Position numbers and translations under genes: made by a program
NCBI GenBank assembly: GCA_031428675.1
Contig: JANOYC010000107.1
Span: forward strand, 1-61,239
Length of the DNA stretch: 61,239 bases
Origin: JANOYC01 sp031428675
GTDB lineage: Bacteria > Actinomycetota > Actinomycetes > Actinomycetales > Microbacteriaceae
Direction of reading: 5' to 3'
The notes under the pieces: generated by a model
Told to the model about the DNA's origin: nothing
The model's database searches: none
The model's input: the letters and a program-made list of their open reading frames with translations, nothing else
Shown: positions 16,594 through 26,052 of the stretch, one piece after another
Numbering within the stretch: the stretch's first letter is position 1
Layout of the letters: each line of letters opens with the position of its first letter

Positions 16594-17289
16594 TTAAGCG
16601 CGTGCGGGTCGTTTTCCCGTGATTGCGCTGCCAATTCGCAGGTGTGTCGCGCCCTCGGCGATGGCGGCGACGAAGTCGTCGGACATACCCATAGATAGTC
16701 GAGTCGCGTCCGGCGCAAGAGTGCGCATCCGCTCGGCAGCCTCGCGAACTCGGGCGAAGGCGCGCCGCGCATCATCACCCTGTGGAGCCACCGCCATAAG
16801 CCCGACCAGCCTCAATGTTGGGGCCGCGAGGACCCGTTCTGTCACCGAAAGCAGACCGGCCTCGCCGACCCCTCCCCGGGCAGGATCATCAGTGAGGTTC
16901 AGCTGAATGAAAACCTCAACCTCGACGCCAGCCGCCTGCAGGGCGTCGACGAGCGATCCGCGATCGACGGAGTGCACCGTCGACGCATACGACAGCACTG
17001 CTCGCGCTTTCTTGCTCTGCAACTGACCGACAAAATGCCAACGCAGGGCTAGCTCCGCGAGTTCAGCCGCTTTCGGGGCAGCGTCCTGATGTCGGCTCTC
17101 GCCCATGTCGCGCACGCCGAGGCGGTGCAACTCGCGCACCATGCTCGCGGGGTGGAACTTGGTCACGACTATCGTCGTGATCTCGCCCGCAGCGCGGCCG
17201 GCAGCGCGAGCGGCGTCGGAAACGGCGGAGCGCACGACCTCGAGTCGTTCGGCGAGTCTCGGGTCGTGCGCACCGTCTGGGACGGTCAT
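16594..17289 (-). CDS. YggS-type PLP homeostasis protein
   Basis: Single-domain alanine-racemase-fold protein (YggS/PROSC/COG0325) that binds pyridoxal phosphate and controls its level and amino-acid balance. The 231 residues include the PLP lysine in VVTKFHPA (about 41-48) and the phosphate-binding C-terminus LSMGMSDDF...LRIGSAI. It starts 3 bases after the ftsZ stop and is probably translated by coupling. In many relatives a pgeF/YfiH-type gene sits between ftsZ and this gene; none is present here. Confidence 0.94.
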   Translation of the reverse strand: MTVPDGAHDPRLAERLEVVRSAVSDAARAAGRAAGEITTIVVTKFHPASMVRELHRLGVRDMGESRHQDAAPKAAELAELALRWHFVGQLQSKKARAVLSYASTVHSVDRGSLVDALQAAGVEVEVFIQLNLTDDPARGGVGEAGLLSVTERVLAAPTLRLVGLMAVAPQGDDARRAFARVREAAERMRTLAPDATRLSMGMSDDFVAAIAEGATHLRIGSAITGKRPARA

Positions 17290-17292
17290 CCG

Positions 17293-18492
17293 CTACTTGA
17301 GGAAGTCGGGGATGTCCAGGTCGTCATCGTCGTCATCGAAGCTGTGATCGATCGACGCTCCGACCGAGACCGGCTGGGGAACGCGCACAGGCTCGGGGGT
17401 CCACGGCGCTGGATTCTCCGCTTCGGTTGCGCGCGAGGGAGCGACCACGGTGTCGGACGACGCCACGGCCGCCGGTGCCGCGGGAGCGTGAAGCGGGTTG
17501 TTGCGTCGTTGCGGCTGCTCGCGCGTCGCTTTCACCGCAGCAGGTTCGCCGCCGTCGAATCCGGCAGCGATGACCGTGACGCGCACCTCATCACCGAGGG
17601 TGTCGTCGATCACGGCACCGAAGATGATGTTGGCCTCGACGTGCACCGCCTCCTGAATGAGTCGTGCGGCATCGTTGATCTCGAAGATACCGAGGTTGGA
17701 CCCGCCCTGGATCGAGATCAGGACGCCGTGTGCGCCGTCAATGCTCGCTTCAAGCAACGGACTCGCCACGGCGAGTTCTGCCGCCTTGATAGCGCGATCG
17801 GCACCACGAGACGATCCGATGCCCATGAGAGCGGATCCGGCTCCCTGCATGACCGACTTGACGTCGGCGAAGTCGAGGTTGATCAGCCCCGGAGTGGTGA
17901 TCAGGTCGGTAATGCCCTGAACACCTGCGAGAAGCACCTGGTCGGCAGTGGTGAAGGCCTCGAGCATGCTGATGCCGCGATCGCTGATCTCCAGCAGGCG
18001 GTCGTTGGGCACGACGATGAGGGTGTCGACCTCGTTCTTGAGCGCGGCTACACCCGTCTCCGCTTGAAGTGCTCGACGTTTGCCCTCGAAGCTGAACGGC
18101 TTGGTGACTACACCGATGGTCAGCGCGCCGATCGACTTGGCGATGCGCGCGACAACGGGAGCGCCACCGGTGCCGGTGCCGCCACCTTCGCCCGCGGTGA
18201 CGAAGACCATGTCGGCACCGGCAAGGGCCTCTTCGATCTCTTCCGCGTGGTCTTCGGCCGCTCGACGACCGACCTCCGGATCGGCGCCTGCGCCAAGGCC
18301 CCGGGTAATCTCTCGACCGACGTCGAGCTTGACGTCGGCATCGCTCATGAGGAGCGCTTGTGCATCGGTGTTGATCGCGATGAACTCAACACCGCGCAGA
18401 CCGAGCTCGATCATTCGGTTGACCGCGTTGACACCACCGCCGCCGATACCGACGACCTTGATCACGGCGAGGTAATTCTGGTTTGATGTCAC
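17293..18492 (-). CDS. ftsZ: Cell division protein FtsZ
   Basis: Tubulin-like GTPase that forms the division ring. The 399 residues have the GGGG loop (17-20), the tubulin signature GGGTGTGG (103-110) and the T7 catalytic loop NLDFADVK (205-212). A disordered linker follows, ending in the acidic run DDDDDLDIPDFLK, the tail that binds SepF and FtsW. The GTG start has GGAGG six bases upstream. A 31-base imperfect inverted repeat lies 17 bases before the start and may be an operator. Confidence 0.99.
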   Translation of the reverse strand: MTSNQNYLAVIKVVGIGGGGVNAVNRMIELGLRGVEFIAINTDAQALLMSDADVKLDVGREITRGLGAGADPEVGRRAAEDHAEEIEEALAGADMVFVTAGEGGGTGTGGAPVVARIAKSIGALTIGVVTKPFSFEGKRRALQAETGVAALKNEVDTLIVVPNDRLLEISDRGISMLEAFTTADQVLLAGVQGITDLITTPGLINLDFADVKSVMQGAGSALMGIGSSRGADRAIKAAELAVASPLLEASIDGAHGVLISIQGGSNLGIFEINDAARLIQEAVHVEANIIFGAVIDDTLGDEVRVTVIAAGFDGGEPAAVKATREQPQRRNNPLHAPAAPAAVASSDTVVAPSRATEAENPAPWTPEPVRVPQPVSVGASIDHSFDDDDDDLDIPDFLK

Positions 18493-18509
18493 GTCCGGCC
18501 TCCGCTAGT

Positions 18510-18540
18510 AACTTTCAACCTCTACTTGAGGTATAAAGTT
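18510..18540 (-). promoter_or_regulatory. 31-bp inverted repeat upstream of ftsZ (candidate operator)
   Basis: Arms 18510-18522 and 18528-18540 match in 11 of 13 positions around a 5-base centre. The arm AACTTTCAACCTC holds the half-site TTCAACCT, whose complement AGGTTGAA recurs in the palindrome upstream of the merR gene (50643-50660). It lies in the 174-base AT-richer gap between ftsQ and ftsZ. Known in Corynebacterium: the MerR-type FtsR activates ftsZ. The link here is inference. Confidence 0.5.
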
Positions 18541-18666
18541 ATGCTCAGTATGCATTTCCTGACTTGACGTTAAGGCGCACGCCCACGTGCACGCCTCAGG
18601 CGGTCCCGCGTGTCGGAAAGTGTCGCGCGCGGATCTCGCGCATCCGCGTCGCCGGTCGCGGCTCGA

Positions 18667-19599
18667 TCAGTTGCGGCGGAAGACGGCGGTGTCCGGCGAA
18701 GACACGACATATTGCCCCGGGCCGCTGCCGGCGTAGAGCGGGAGCATCGCCGCGAGTACTCGTGCCTTGTAATCGGATCGATCCGCGCTGCCCCACACCA
18801 CGGTCTGGTTGGCGCCAGCGAGGCTCACGGTTACGTCGTCTTTCGTGCGCGCGCTGATCGTCTCCACCTGCGCGGCGAGATCCGGCGGAAGCGCGAGCAT
18901 GACCTCGACCACAGAGGAGAATGCCGCGCTGTCGATGCTGGCGCCAGCGATGTCGATGACCGGCACTCCCGGAGCGCGATCGGGTGAGCGACTGATCTCG
19001 ACCCCGGCCGGGTCGACGACACGGTAGACGGAACCGGACTTGATCGCGCCGACGGGCTGGCGTTCAATGATGTGGATGATGAGCGTGTCGGGCGGCACGG
19101 TCTCGGTGACATAACTGCGGATGAGCGAGAACTCCGCGAGTTCTCGAGTGATCCGATCGAAATCGACGAGGGCCAGCGGGGTACCCAATTGACCGTCGAG
19201 CGCTGCGGTCAGCTGTTCCGTCGAGACGCGCGCGTTGCCTTGGATCGTGATGGTGCGCAACGCGAGGATGGGCGAGAAGACCGCAATTCCGAGGATGAGC
19301 GCGAGAGTGGCGGCGAGAGCCGCGGCCGTCAGCCACAGGGTGCGGCGGTGGCGCGTGCGCCTCGTGAATCGGCGCACCTCACCGCGTTCGAATCGTCGTC
19401 GCTCGCGTTCGGCGCGTCGCACCTGCTTCGCCGCTTCGCGGGCGCTCGGCGGGCGATTTCGGTGCGGGGGCGTAGTCGGGGTTGTTGGTGCCGACTGCAC
19501 GTCGACGTGTCGACGACGCAGTATCTTCACGACACCGGACGGGCGGTCGTTCGAACCCGATGCCGGCACGGAGCGGTCGAAACCCTGCGGCCGCTTCAC
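18667..19599 (-). CDS. ftsQ: Cell division protein FtsQ
   Basis: Bitopic divisome protein that links early and late division proteins. The 310 residues have a long basic, Pro-rich cytoplasmic N-terminus (1-88), one membrane helix (about 89-108) and an external POTRA domain (about 113-182) followed by the FtsQ beta domain. The GTG start is 15 bases after the murC stop. It occupies the standard place between murC and ftsZ. The 174-base gap downstream carries the ftsZ control region. Confidence 0.94.
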   Translation of the reverse strand: MKRPQGFDRSVPASGSNDRPSGVVKILRRRHVDVQSAPTTPTTPPHRNRPPSAREAAKQVRRAERERRRFERGEVRRFTRRTRHRRTLWLTAAALAATLALILGIAVFSPILALRTITIQGNARVSTEQLTAALDGQLGTPLALVDFDRITRELAEFSLIRSYVTETVPPDTLIIHIIERQPVGAIKSGSVYRVVDPAGVEISRSPDRAPGVPVIDIAGASIDSAAFSSVVEVMLALPPDLAAQVETISARTKDDVTVSLAGANQTVVWGSADRSDYKARVLAAMLPLYAGSGPGQYVVSSPDTAVFRRN

Positions 19600-19614
19600 G
19601 CGATCACCGTTCGC

Positions 19615-21048
19615 TCACGCACTGCCGGGAGATTCCACGCCACCCGCAGCCGGATTTGCGTGACGGTCGATCGATTCCAGCAACTGCGGGATGATGCGGT
19701 AGACGCTCCCGCAACTGAGAGTCATGACGATGTCGCCCGGTCGCGCGAGAGCTCCGACCAGCTCGGCCGCGTCCTGCCAGTCGGGACGATACGCCACGAC
19801 ATCAGGATTCTCGAAGCGATCCGAGACAAGAGCGCCGGTAACACCCTCGACCGGATCCTCACGGGACCCGTCGACGTCGAGGACGACAGTGAAGTCAGCC
19901 AGACTCTCGTAGACGCGCGCGAAGTCACCCGCCATGAGCGCCGTGCGGCTGTAGAGGTGTGGCTGGTGCACGGCGATGATCCGCCCATCACCCACGACCG
20001 ATCGCGCCGCGGCGAGAGCGACGCCGACCTCCGTCGGGTGGTGCGCGTAGTCGTCATACACACCGACCTCATTCGCGGTGCCCTTGAGTTCGAAACGGCG
20101 CTTCGTTCCTCCGAAAGCAGAAATCGCCTCAAGAGATTGCTGTGGATCTAGGCCGAGCCCAACGAGCACGGTGAAAGCACCGGCGGCGTTGATCGCGTTG
20201 TGACGCCCGGGAACTGCCAAGGTCGTCGAATAGGTGGAACCTTCCCAATCCACAGAGAATGTCACGGGCCCGTGGGTGACGATGGAGTGAACACGCACGT
20301 CGGCGTCGTCTGCCACACCGAAAGTCAGAACGCGCTTGTCCGTAAGTCGCTTCGTCACTCGAAGCACACCGGGATCGTCGCTCGATGCCGCGACGAATTC
20401 TTTCGCCTTCTGCGCGTACGTCACGAAGGCGTCGTCGAATGCGTCGTGCGATCCGTAGTGATCGAGGTGGTCGGCATCCACGTTGGTGATGAGCGCCACC
20501 GCGGTGTCATACAACAGGAAGGATCCATCGGATTCGTCGGCCTCGGCGACGAACAATTCGCCGGCCCCGATGTCCGCACTGACACCGAGGGCTTGAATAA
20601 CTCCCCCGTTGACGAAGCTCGGCGCTTCACCGAGTTCGACGAGAGCGGTGATGATCATGCCGGTCGAGGTGGTTTTACCGTGGGCGCCCGCGATGGTCAC
20701 GAGTCGTTTCTTATTGATCAGCCAAGCGAGCGCCTGAGACCGGTGAAGCACGGGGATCCCATTGGCGAGCGCCCATTGATACTCGGGGTTGTTCTGCCAC
20801 AGGGCGCTGGTAACGACGAGGGTATCGGCAGCGCCGACGTTGTTCGCGTCGTGACCGATGTGGATCTCGGCGCCCAGGTCGCGAAGTGGAGGCAGGTAGG
20901 GGCCTTCCTCGCGATCAGAACCCGTCACCGTGTAGCCGGACTTCAGGAAGAGTCGGGCAATGCCGCTCATGCCCGAACCGCCGATGCCGACGAAGTGGAT
21001 CTGGCCCACGTCGTCCGGAATGGAAATGGTGAAATCCGGCTCAATCAT
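19615..21048 (-). CDS. murC: UDP-N-acetylmuramate--L-alanine ligase
   Basis: Adds the first amino acid of the peptidoglycan stem in the cytoplasm, using ATP. The 477 residues show the Rossmann start GIGGSGMSGIA (21-31), the ATP P-loop GAHGKTTS (121-128) and the central EADESDGS motif. The ATG overlaps the end of murG by 8 bases (ATGATTGA), implying coupled translation. Family length and motifs are normal. Confidence 0.98.
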   Translation of the reverse strand: MIEPDFTISIPDDVGQIHFVGIGGSGMSGIARLFLKSGYTVTGSDREEGPYLPPLRDLGAEIHIGHDANNVGAADTLVVTSALWQNNPEYQWALANGIPVLHRSQALAWLINKKRLVTIAGAHGKTTSTGMIITALVELGEAPSFVNGGVIQALGVSADIGAGELFVAEADESDGSFLLYDTAVALITNVDADHLDHYGSHDAFDDAFVTYAQKAKEFVAASSDDPGVLRVTKRLTDKRVLTFGVADDADVRVHSIVTHGPVTFSVDWEGSTYSTTLAVPGRHNAINAAGAFTVLVGLGLDPQQSLEAISAFGGTKRRFELKGTANEVGVYDDYAHHPTEVGVALAAARSVVGDGRIIAVHQPHLYSRTALMAGDFARVYESLADFTVVLDVDGSREDPVEGVTGALVSDRFENPDVVAYRPDWQDAAELVGALARPGDIVMTLSCGSVYRIIPQLLESIDRHANPAAGGVESPGSA

Positions 21049-22135
21049 CGTGCCTCATCGTAGCCGTCGCGACTGCCCGCTCGATCAGGTCAACCGCGCG
21101 ATCGGCACCATTGACGGAGCCGCGACGGCCGGTGCGCGCTGCCAGTGCGGCCACTCGAGCCCGATCGAGCATGAGCGGCACGAGCGTGCTGGAGACCCAT
21201 TCCGGCGTGAAGCGAGCGTCGTCGATGAGCAGTGCGCCGCCGTCGTTGACAACATCGAGGGCGTTGAAACGCTGCTCGCCATTGCCGACCGGGTAGGGCA
21301 CATAGACCGCGGGAATGCCGAGAGCGGTCAACTCGCTGACGGTCGCTGAGCCAGCGCGAGAGACCGCGAGGTCTGCCGCAGCGAGGGCGAGTTCCATGCG
21401 GTCGCAGTAGCGCAGGTAGTGGTAGCCCGCGAGCTTGGGGTCGTCGACCTCAGCTCGATCGCCCACAATGTGCACAATCTGCCATCCGGTACCCAGCAAG
21501 AGCGGCACGCTTGCGGCGACCGTCGCGTTGATAGACCGAGCGCCGGTGGATCCTCCGGTGACAAGGAGTGTCGGCTTGTCGGGGTCGAGATTGAAATATT
21601 CCCGGGCCTCGGCTCGGGCTTCGTGCTTGACGAGAGTTTCGATCTCCCGGCGCAGCGGCATGCCGACGACCTCCGCACCGGGAAGGCGGGTGACGCTGAA
21701 CGCCACGCCGACAAAAGGAGTGAGCAGGGCGCCGAGTTTGTTGGCCATGCCGGGCTTCGCGTTCGCCTCGTGAATGACGAAAGGGATGCCGAGCTTGCGA
21801 GCCGCCAGATAGGCAGGTGCCGCCGCGTAACCGCCGAATCCGACCACGACATCCACCGACCGCTCCCGCAAGTAGCCGTCGACTGTGGTGACGACCCCGA
21901 CGAGCGCTCGAGGAAACCGAATGGCGGCGCGATTAGGGCGCCGAGGGAATGGCAGCTTGGCAATCGTCAGCAATTCGTAGCCGCGTGCGGGCACGAGCCG
22001 AGCTTCGAGGCCTTCCGCCGTGCCCAGAACGAGGATCGTCGCATCGGGATGGCGAAGCCGAAGCCGATCGGCTACGGCGAGCAACGGATTGACATGGCCG
22101 GCGGTGCCCCCGCCGGCGAGAAGGTACGTCGTCAC
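21041..22135 (-). CDS. murG: MurG N-acetylglucosaminyltransferase
   Basis: Membrane-associated GT28 enzyme that adds GlcNAc to lipid I, giving lipid II. From the GTG at 22135 the protein has 364 residues, with the donor/acceptor loop GGGTAGHVNPLLAV near the N-terminus, VVGFGGYAAAP and the second glycine loop VTGGSTGA. The open frame runs far upstream through ftsW, but the GTGA overlap with the ftsW stop and the immediate start of the family domain fix this start. Confidence 0.97.
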   Translation of the reverse strand: MTTYLLAGGGTAGHVNPLLAVADRLRLRHPDATILVLGTAEGLEARLVPARGYELLTIAKLPFPRRPNRAAIRFPRALVGVVTTVDGYLRERSVDVVVGFGGYAAAPAYLAARKLGIPFVIHEANAKPGMANKLGALLTPFVGVAFSVTRLPGAEVVGMPLRREIETLVKHEARAEAREYFNLDPDKPTLLVTGGSTGARSINATVAASVPLLLGTGWQIVHIVGDRAEVDDPKLAGYHYLRYCDRMELALAAADLAVSRAGSATVSELTALGIPAVYVPYPVGNGEQRFNALDVVNDGGALLIDDARFTPEWVSSTLVPLMLDRARVAALAARTGRRGSVNGADRAVDLIERAVATATMRHDD

Positions 22136-23475
22136 GACTTGCGCCTTGCGCGTTCCGCTGCCGCCTGCCGTGAACGCTCCGCGGGCGACATTGGGCCGGC
22201 GGGCTGACGATGTGCGCGCGGGCGGAATCCGGCAGCGGTGTCGCGGGCATACGTCGGTTCGGGATCGTCGGCTTTTCGCGCAAACGAGAGAGCGACGCCG
22301 ATAGCGGCGAGAGTCGCAATTAAAGCAGATCCGCCAGCCGAGATGAGGGGCAACGGGACACCGAGCACCGGAAGCACACCGAGCACGACAGCAATGTTTA
22401 CCATCGCTTGGCTGACGATCCAGATCATGATGCCGCTGATGGCAAGACGCGCGAACGGGTCGGCGTTCGCGCGGATGATGCGCACGAAGGTGATGGCGAG
22501 CACGACGAACAGCAGGAGAACAACAACCGCGCCAATGAGTCCGAGCTCTTCGCCGATGATGGCGAAGATGAAGTCGTTGGCCGCTTCCGGCAACCACGAC
22601 CATTTGGCTTTCGAATTGCCGAGTCCAACACCGAACAGACCGCCAGAGGCGAGGGCCCACCAGCCGTGCATCGTCTGCCAGCAGTCGAGCGCGTAGTCGG
22701 ACTCCGACGAGCATCCGCTCAGCCAGGCATTGATGCGAGCTGAACGGGAACTGCTGAGCGAAGTGAACAGAGTGCCGACGAGCCCGAGGAGGACGACGAC
22801 GGTGGCGAGTATTCGAAGACGGATGCCAGCGAAGTACAACAGCCCGAGGACCATGGCGAGCATGATGACGGCAGTACCGAGGTCGTTGCCGATGAGCACG
22901 AATCCGATAGCGGGAACGGCCACCGGTGCGATCGTCATTGCGAGCCGTTTCCAGTCACGCAGGATCTCGGGCCGCGTCGATACCATGAGCGCGATCCACA
23001 ATACGAGCGTGATTTTCACGAGCTCCGACGGTTGCGCGGTGAACGCGCCTATCGAGATCCAGTTGCGGTTTCCGCCGTAGCCATAGCCGAGGGGCGTGAA
23101 TACGAGCAGTTGCATGGCCATCGAGGTGATAATCGCTGGCCATGCGATGCGCTTCCAGAATGCCGCTGGCATGCGCGACGCGACAAGCATGAGCGGCACG
23201 CCGACGAGAGCGTAAAGACCTTGGCGCAAGAAGGCGGCGAACGGATCGGAGTTGTTCTCGAGATACGACTCGATCGACGACGACGACAACACCATGACGA
23301 GTCCGAGCACGACGAGAAAGAGCGTTGTGCCGAGGAGCAGGAAGTAGTTTCCGGTCTCCGCCGCGAAAATGCGCCTGACCGCGACGACCGCAGCGGGCGC
23401 TGAGCGAGCGGGTCTATCCTGGTCAGCCGTTTGTTGGCGGGATTTCTGGAACCGGGGATGGTGCGTTGTCGTCAA
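22132..23475 (-). CDS. ftsW: Septal peptidoglycan glycosyltransferase FtsW
   Basis: SEDS-family polymerase that builds septal glycan strands from lipid II together with FtsI. The 447 residues have about ten membrane helices, a long basic cytoplasmic N-terminus and the SEDS loop region with HGWWALASGG and GEELG. The start is a TTG at 23475 preceded by GGGAGGGG six bases upstream. This makes it overlap murD by 53 bases, an unusually long overlap for this cluster, though the ribosome site is the best in the region. Confidence 0.96.
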   Translation of the reverse strand: MTTTHHPRFQKSRQQTADQDRPARSAPAAVVAVRRIFAAETGNYFLLLGTTLFLVVLGLVMVLSSSSIESYLENNSDPFAAFLRQGLYALVGVPLMLVASRMPAAFWKRIAWPAIITSMAMQLLVFTPLGYGYGGNRNWISIGAFTAQPSELVKITLVLWIALMVSTRPEILRDWKRLAMTIAPVAVPAIGFVLIGNDLGTAVIMLAMVLGLLYFAGIRLRILATVVVLLGLVGTLFTSLSSSRSARINAWLSGCSSESDYALDCWQTMHGWWALASGGLFGVGLGNSKAKWSWLPEAANDFIFAIIGEELGLIGAVVVLLLFVVLAITFVRIIRANADPFARLAISGIMIWIVSQAMVNIAVVLGVLPVLGVPLPLISAGGSALIATLAAIGVALSFARKADDPEPTYARDTAAGFRPRAHRQPAGPMSPAERSRQAAAERARRKS

Positions 23476-24970
23476 CTTCTTCCCCTCCCAAGTAATCCTT
23501 CACCGCAGCGGCAAAACGTCGGCCGCGATCCGCATAGTCCGCGAATTGATCCATCGAAGCCGCTGCCGGAGCTAAGAGCACGACATCTCCGACCCGAGCT
23601 GCTGCGGCCGAGAAGTGCACGGCCAACCGCATGACATCACTAGTGTCCGTCGTGTCGACCTCGAATACCGGGACTGTTGGGGCGTGTCGTTCGAACGCCT
23701 GCACTACCTGCAAGCGTTCGGCGCCGATGATCACCGCTGCCGTGAGCCGAGCGGCATGACGCTCGACGAGCGCACTGATGTCCACCCCCTTGAGCAGTCC
23801 GCCCACGATCCACACAACGGATTCGAACGCGCTGAGCGACGCGTCGGCCGCGTGCGAGTTGGTCGCCTTCGAGTCGTCGACCCAGACCACGTCACCGGAC
23901 GCGACGATCTCCGTGCGGTGGTGGTCGACGCGGAAGCTCGCGACAGCACCGCGAATATCGGCCGCATCGACTCCAGCGGCACGGGCGAGAGCGGATGCCG
24001 CGAGCACATTCTCGACAGAGTGCGGGGCGGCGAGACCCACGGATTGCAATTCCTCGACCGTCGCCAGCTCGAACGCCTGGTTTCGGCGGTCGGGGTGGAA
24101 CGCGCGATCGACGAGGATTCCGTCGACGATTCCGAGGTCGCTCGGTCCGGGTACCCCGCGTCCGAATCCGATCGCGCGCGCCCCATCGAGCACGTCGGCG
24201 TCGGCAACCAGATCTCGCGTCACGTCGTCGGCGAGGTTGTACACACACGCGACGCGGGTATTGGAGTACACCCTGCCTTTTGCGGCGCGATACGCCTCTC
24301 GAGTACCGTGCCAGTCGAGATGGTCGTCGGCGATATTCAGGCAGACGCTCGCCAGTGGCACCACTGCGCCGGAGCCGGTGGCGGGCATCCAATGCAGTTG
24401 GTAGCTGGACAATTCGACCACGAGCACGTCGAAGCCTGCTGGGTATCGGACAGCGTCGAGCACCGGGACGCCGATGTTGCCGACCGCTCCGGCTCGGCGG
24501 CCAGCCGCGGCAAGGATGTGCGCGGTGAGTTGGCTCGTCGTGGTCTTGCCGTTGGTGCCGGTGACGAGGAGCCATTCGGCCGGTTTTCCGACCTTGTCGC
24601 GAACACGCCAGGCGAGTTCGATGTCGCCCCACACCGGGATGCCCATCTCGGTCGCCCACGTGAGCACGGGATGGTCAGGGTGGAATCCCGGCGAGACAAC
24701 GACGAGATCAGCGTCGAACGATGACAGCTCGGTCGGTACGACGTCGAGCGGGTGCTCCGTGAGCTCAGCCCCGACCACTGAAACGAGCCGGCGGTATTCG
24801 TCGGTCGCTCGGGAGGCGAACACGTGAACGCTCGCGCCGAGCTCCTGCAGAGTGTCGGCGACAGAGAATCCCGTTACACCGAGACCGAGAACCGCCACTT
24901 TCACGCCGCGCCAGTCGGCGTGCCAACTGTTGAGTGGATCCAGATCGCGCACTGTTACTGGCTCGCCCAT
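23423..24970 (-). CDS. murD: UDP-N-acetylmuramoylalanine--D-glutamate ligase
   Basis: Adds D-Glu to the peptidoglycan precursor. From ATG 24970 the protein has 515 residues, with an N-terminal Rossmann domain (VAVLGLGVTGFSVADTL, 25-41), the ATP loop GTNGKTTT (138-145) and the C-terminal ligase domain. The frame is open far upstream through mraY and cannot be real there. The ATG overlaps the mraY stop by 16 bases; a GTG at 24952, just after that stop, is an alternative. Confidence 0.96.
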   Translation of the reverse strand: MGEPVTVRDLDPLNSWHADWRGVKVAVLGLGVTGFSVADTLQELGASVHVFASRATDEYRRLVSVVGAELTEHPLDVVPTELSSFDADLVVVSPGFHPDHPVLTWATEMGIPVWGDIELAWRVRDKVGKPAEWLLVTGTNGKTTTSQLTAHILAAAGRRAGAVGNIGVPVLDAVRYPAGFDVLVVELSSYQLHWMPATGSGAVVPLASVCLNIADDHLDWHGTREAYRAAKGRVYSNTRVACVYNLADDVTRDLVADADVLDGARAIGFGRGVPGPSDLGIVDGILVDRAFHPDRRNQAFELATVEELQSVGLAAPHSVENVLAASALARAAGVDAADIRGAVASFRVDHHRTEIVASGDVVWVDDSKATNSHAADASLSAFESVVWIVGGLLKGVDISALVERHAARLTAAVIIGAERLQVVQAFERHAPTVPVFEVDTTDTSDVMRLAVHFSAAAARVGDVVLLAPAAASMDQFADYADRGRRFAAAVKDYLGGEEVDDNAPSPVPEIPPTNG

Positions 24971-26052
24971 TCGAGGTAGAACAACCCCACGCCCGAAGCC
25001 ACGAAGAAGCCCGAAATGAGCCAGAACCTCACGACGACGGTGATCTCCGCCCAACCTTTCAGTTCGAAGTGGTGGTGCAACGGGCTCATCAGGAAGATCC
25101 GTTTGCCGCGGGTGATCTTGAAGTAGGCACGTTGAACGATCACCGACCCGGTAACGATCAGGAAGAGACCGCCGATGAGCACGAGGAGCAGTTCGGTGCG
25201 GCTCAGGATGGCCAAGGCTGCAATCGCTCCGCCGAGACCGAGCGAGCCGGTGTCGCCCATGAAGATCTGCGCGGGAGACGTGTTCCACCAGAGAAATCCG
25301 ATGAGGCTGCCGGCGACGGTGGCAGCGATCACCGCGAGGTCGAGTGGGTCGCGCACTTCGTAACAGGCGTTGGCGACGGATTCGTCGAGGGACGTGCTGT
25401 AGCAGGACTGATTGAACTGCCAGAACCCGATGAAGATGTATGACGACAGCGCGAAGATCGACGCCCCGGTCGCGAGACCGTCGAGCCCGTCGGCAACGTT
25501 GACCCCATTGGATGCGCTCACCACGATGACGTTCGTCCACAGAATGAACAACAGCATTCCGCCGACCGCTCCGAACACCGCAAAGTTCAGCCATGGCAGG
25601 TCACGGATGGCCGAGATCATCAACGAAGCGGGTGTGAGTCCATATTCGTTCGGGAAGTTGAGCGCGAGCCAGCCGAAGATGGATGCGACGATCACCTGAC
25701 CGAGCACCTTCGACCATCCACCCAGCCCCAGACTGCGCTGGTTGCGGGTTTTCAGAAAGTCGTCGATGAAGCCGACAGCTCCGAGGCCGACCATGAGGAA
25801 GATCACGAGTGCGGCACTGAGGCTCATCCGATCGCCGGCTATCAGATGGCCGGAGAAATAGCCGACCAGCGCACCGAGCAGAACGACGATGCCGCCCATG
25901 GTGGGCGTGCCGCGCTTGGCGTGATGGGTTTGCGGCCCGTCGTCACGAATGAACTGGCCCCAGCCGATCTTGCGGAAGAGCCGGATGAACAACGGGGTTC
26001 CGAACAGCGTGAAAGCGAGGGCGATGCCGGCACCGGAGAGGAGGGCGATCAT
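24955..26052 (-). CDS. mraY: Phospho-N-acetylmuramoyl-pentapeptide transferase
   Basis: Integral membrane enzyme that moves phospho-MurNAc-pentapeptide to undecaprenyl phosphate, making lipid I. The 365 residues have about ten membrane helices, the Asp pair DD (97-98) in VGFIDDFLK, and the NGVNVADGLDGL motif (182-193) with catalytic and metal-binding Asp residues. The loop HHFELKGW near the C-terminus is intact. The ATG overlaps the murF stop as ATGA. Confidence 0.98.
   Translation of the reverse strand: MIALLSGAGIALAFTLFGTPLFIRLFRKIGWGQFIRDDGPQTHHAKRGTPTMGGIVVLLGALVGYFSGHLIAGDRMSLSAALVIFLMVGLGAVGFIDDFLKTRNQRSLGLGGWSKVLGQVIVASIFGWLALNFPNEYGLTPASLMISAIRDLPWLNFAVFGAVGGMLLFILWTNVIVVSASNGVNVADGLDGLATGASIFALSSYIFIGFWQFNQSCYSTSLDESVANACYEVRDPLDLAVIAATVAGSLIGFLWWNTSPAQIFMGDTGSLGLGGAIAALAILSRTELLLVLIGGLFLIVTGSVIVQRAYFKITRGKRIFLMSPLHHHFELKGWAEITVVVRFWLISGFFVASGVGLFYLEWASQ

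Noticed and set aside
17089..18486. Plus-strand open frame of 465 codons opposite ftsZ
   Set aside because: Antisense to ftsZ with no recognisable domain; a high third-position GC artefact.
22136..22714. N-terminal extension of MurG through ftsW
   Set aside because: The extended part is out of frame with ftsW and Arg-rich, and the MurG domain starts exactly at GTG 22135.
24971..25594. N-terminal extension of MurD through mraY
   Set aside because: Overlaps the well-supported mraY and lacks similarity; the ligase domain begins near ATG 24970.
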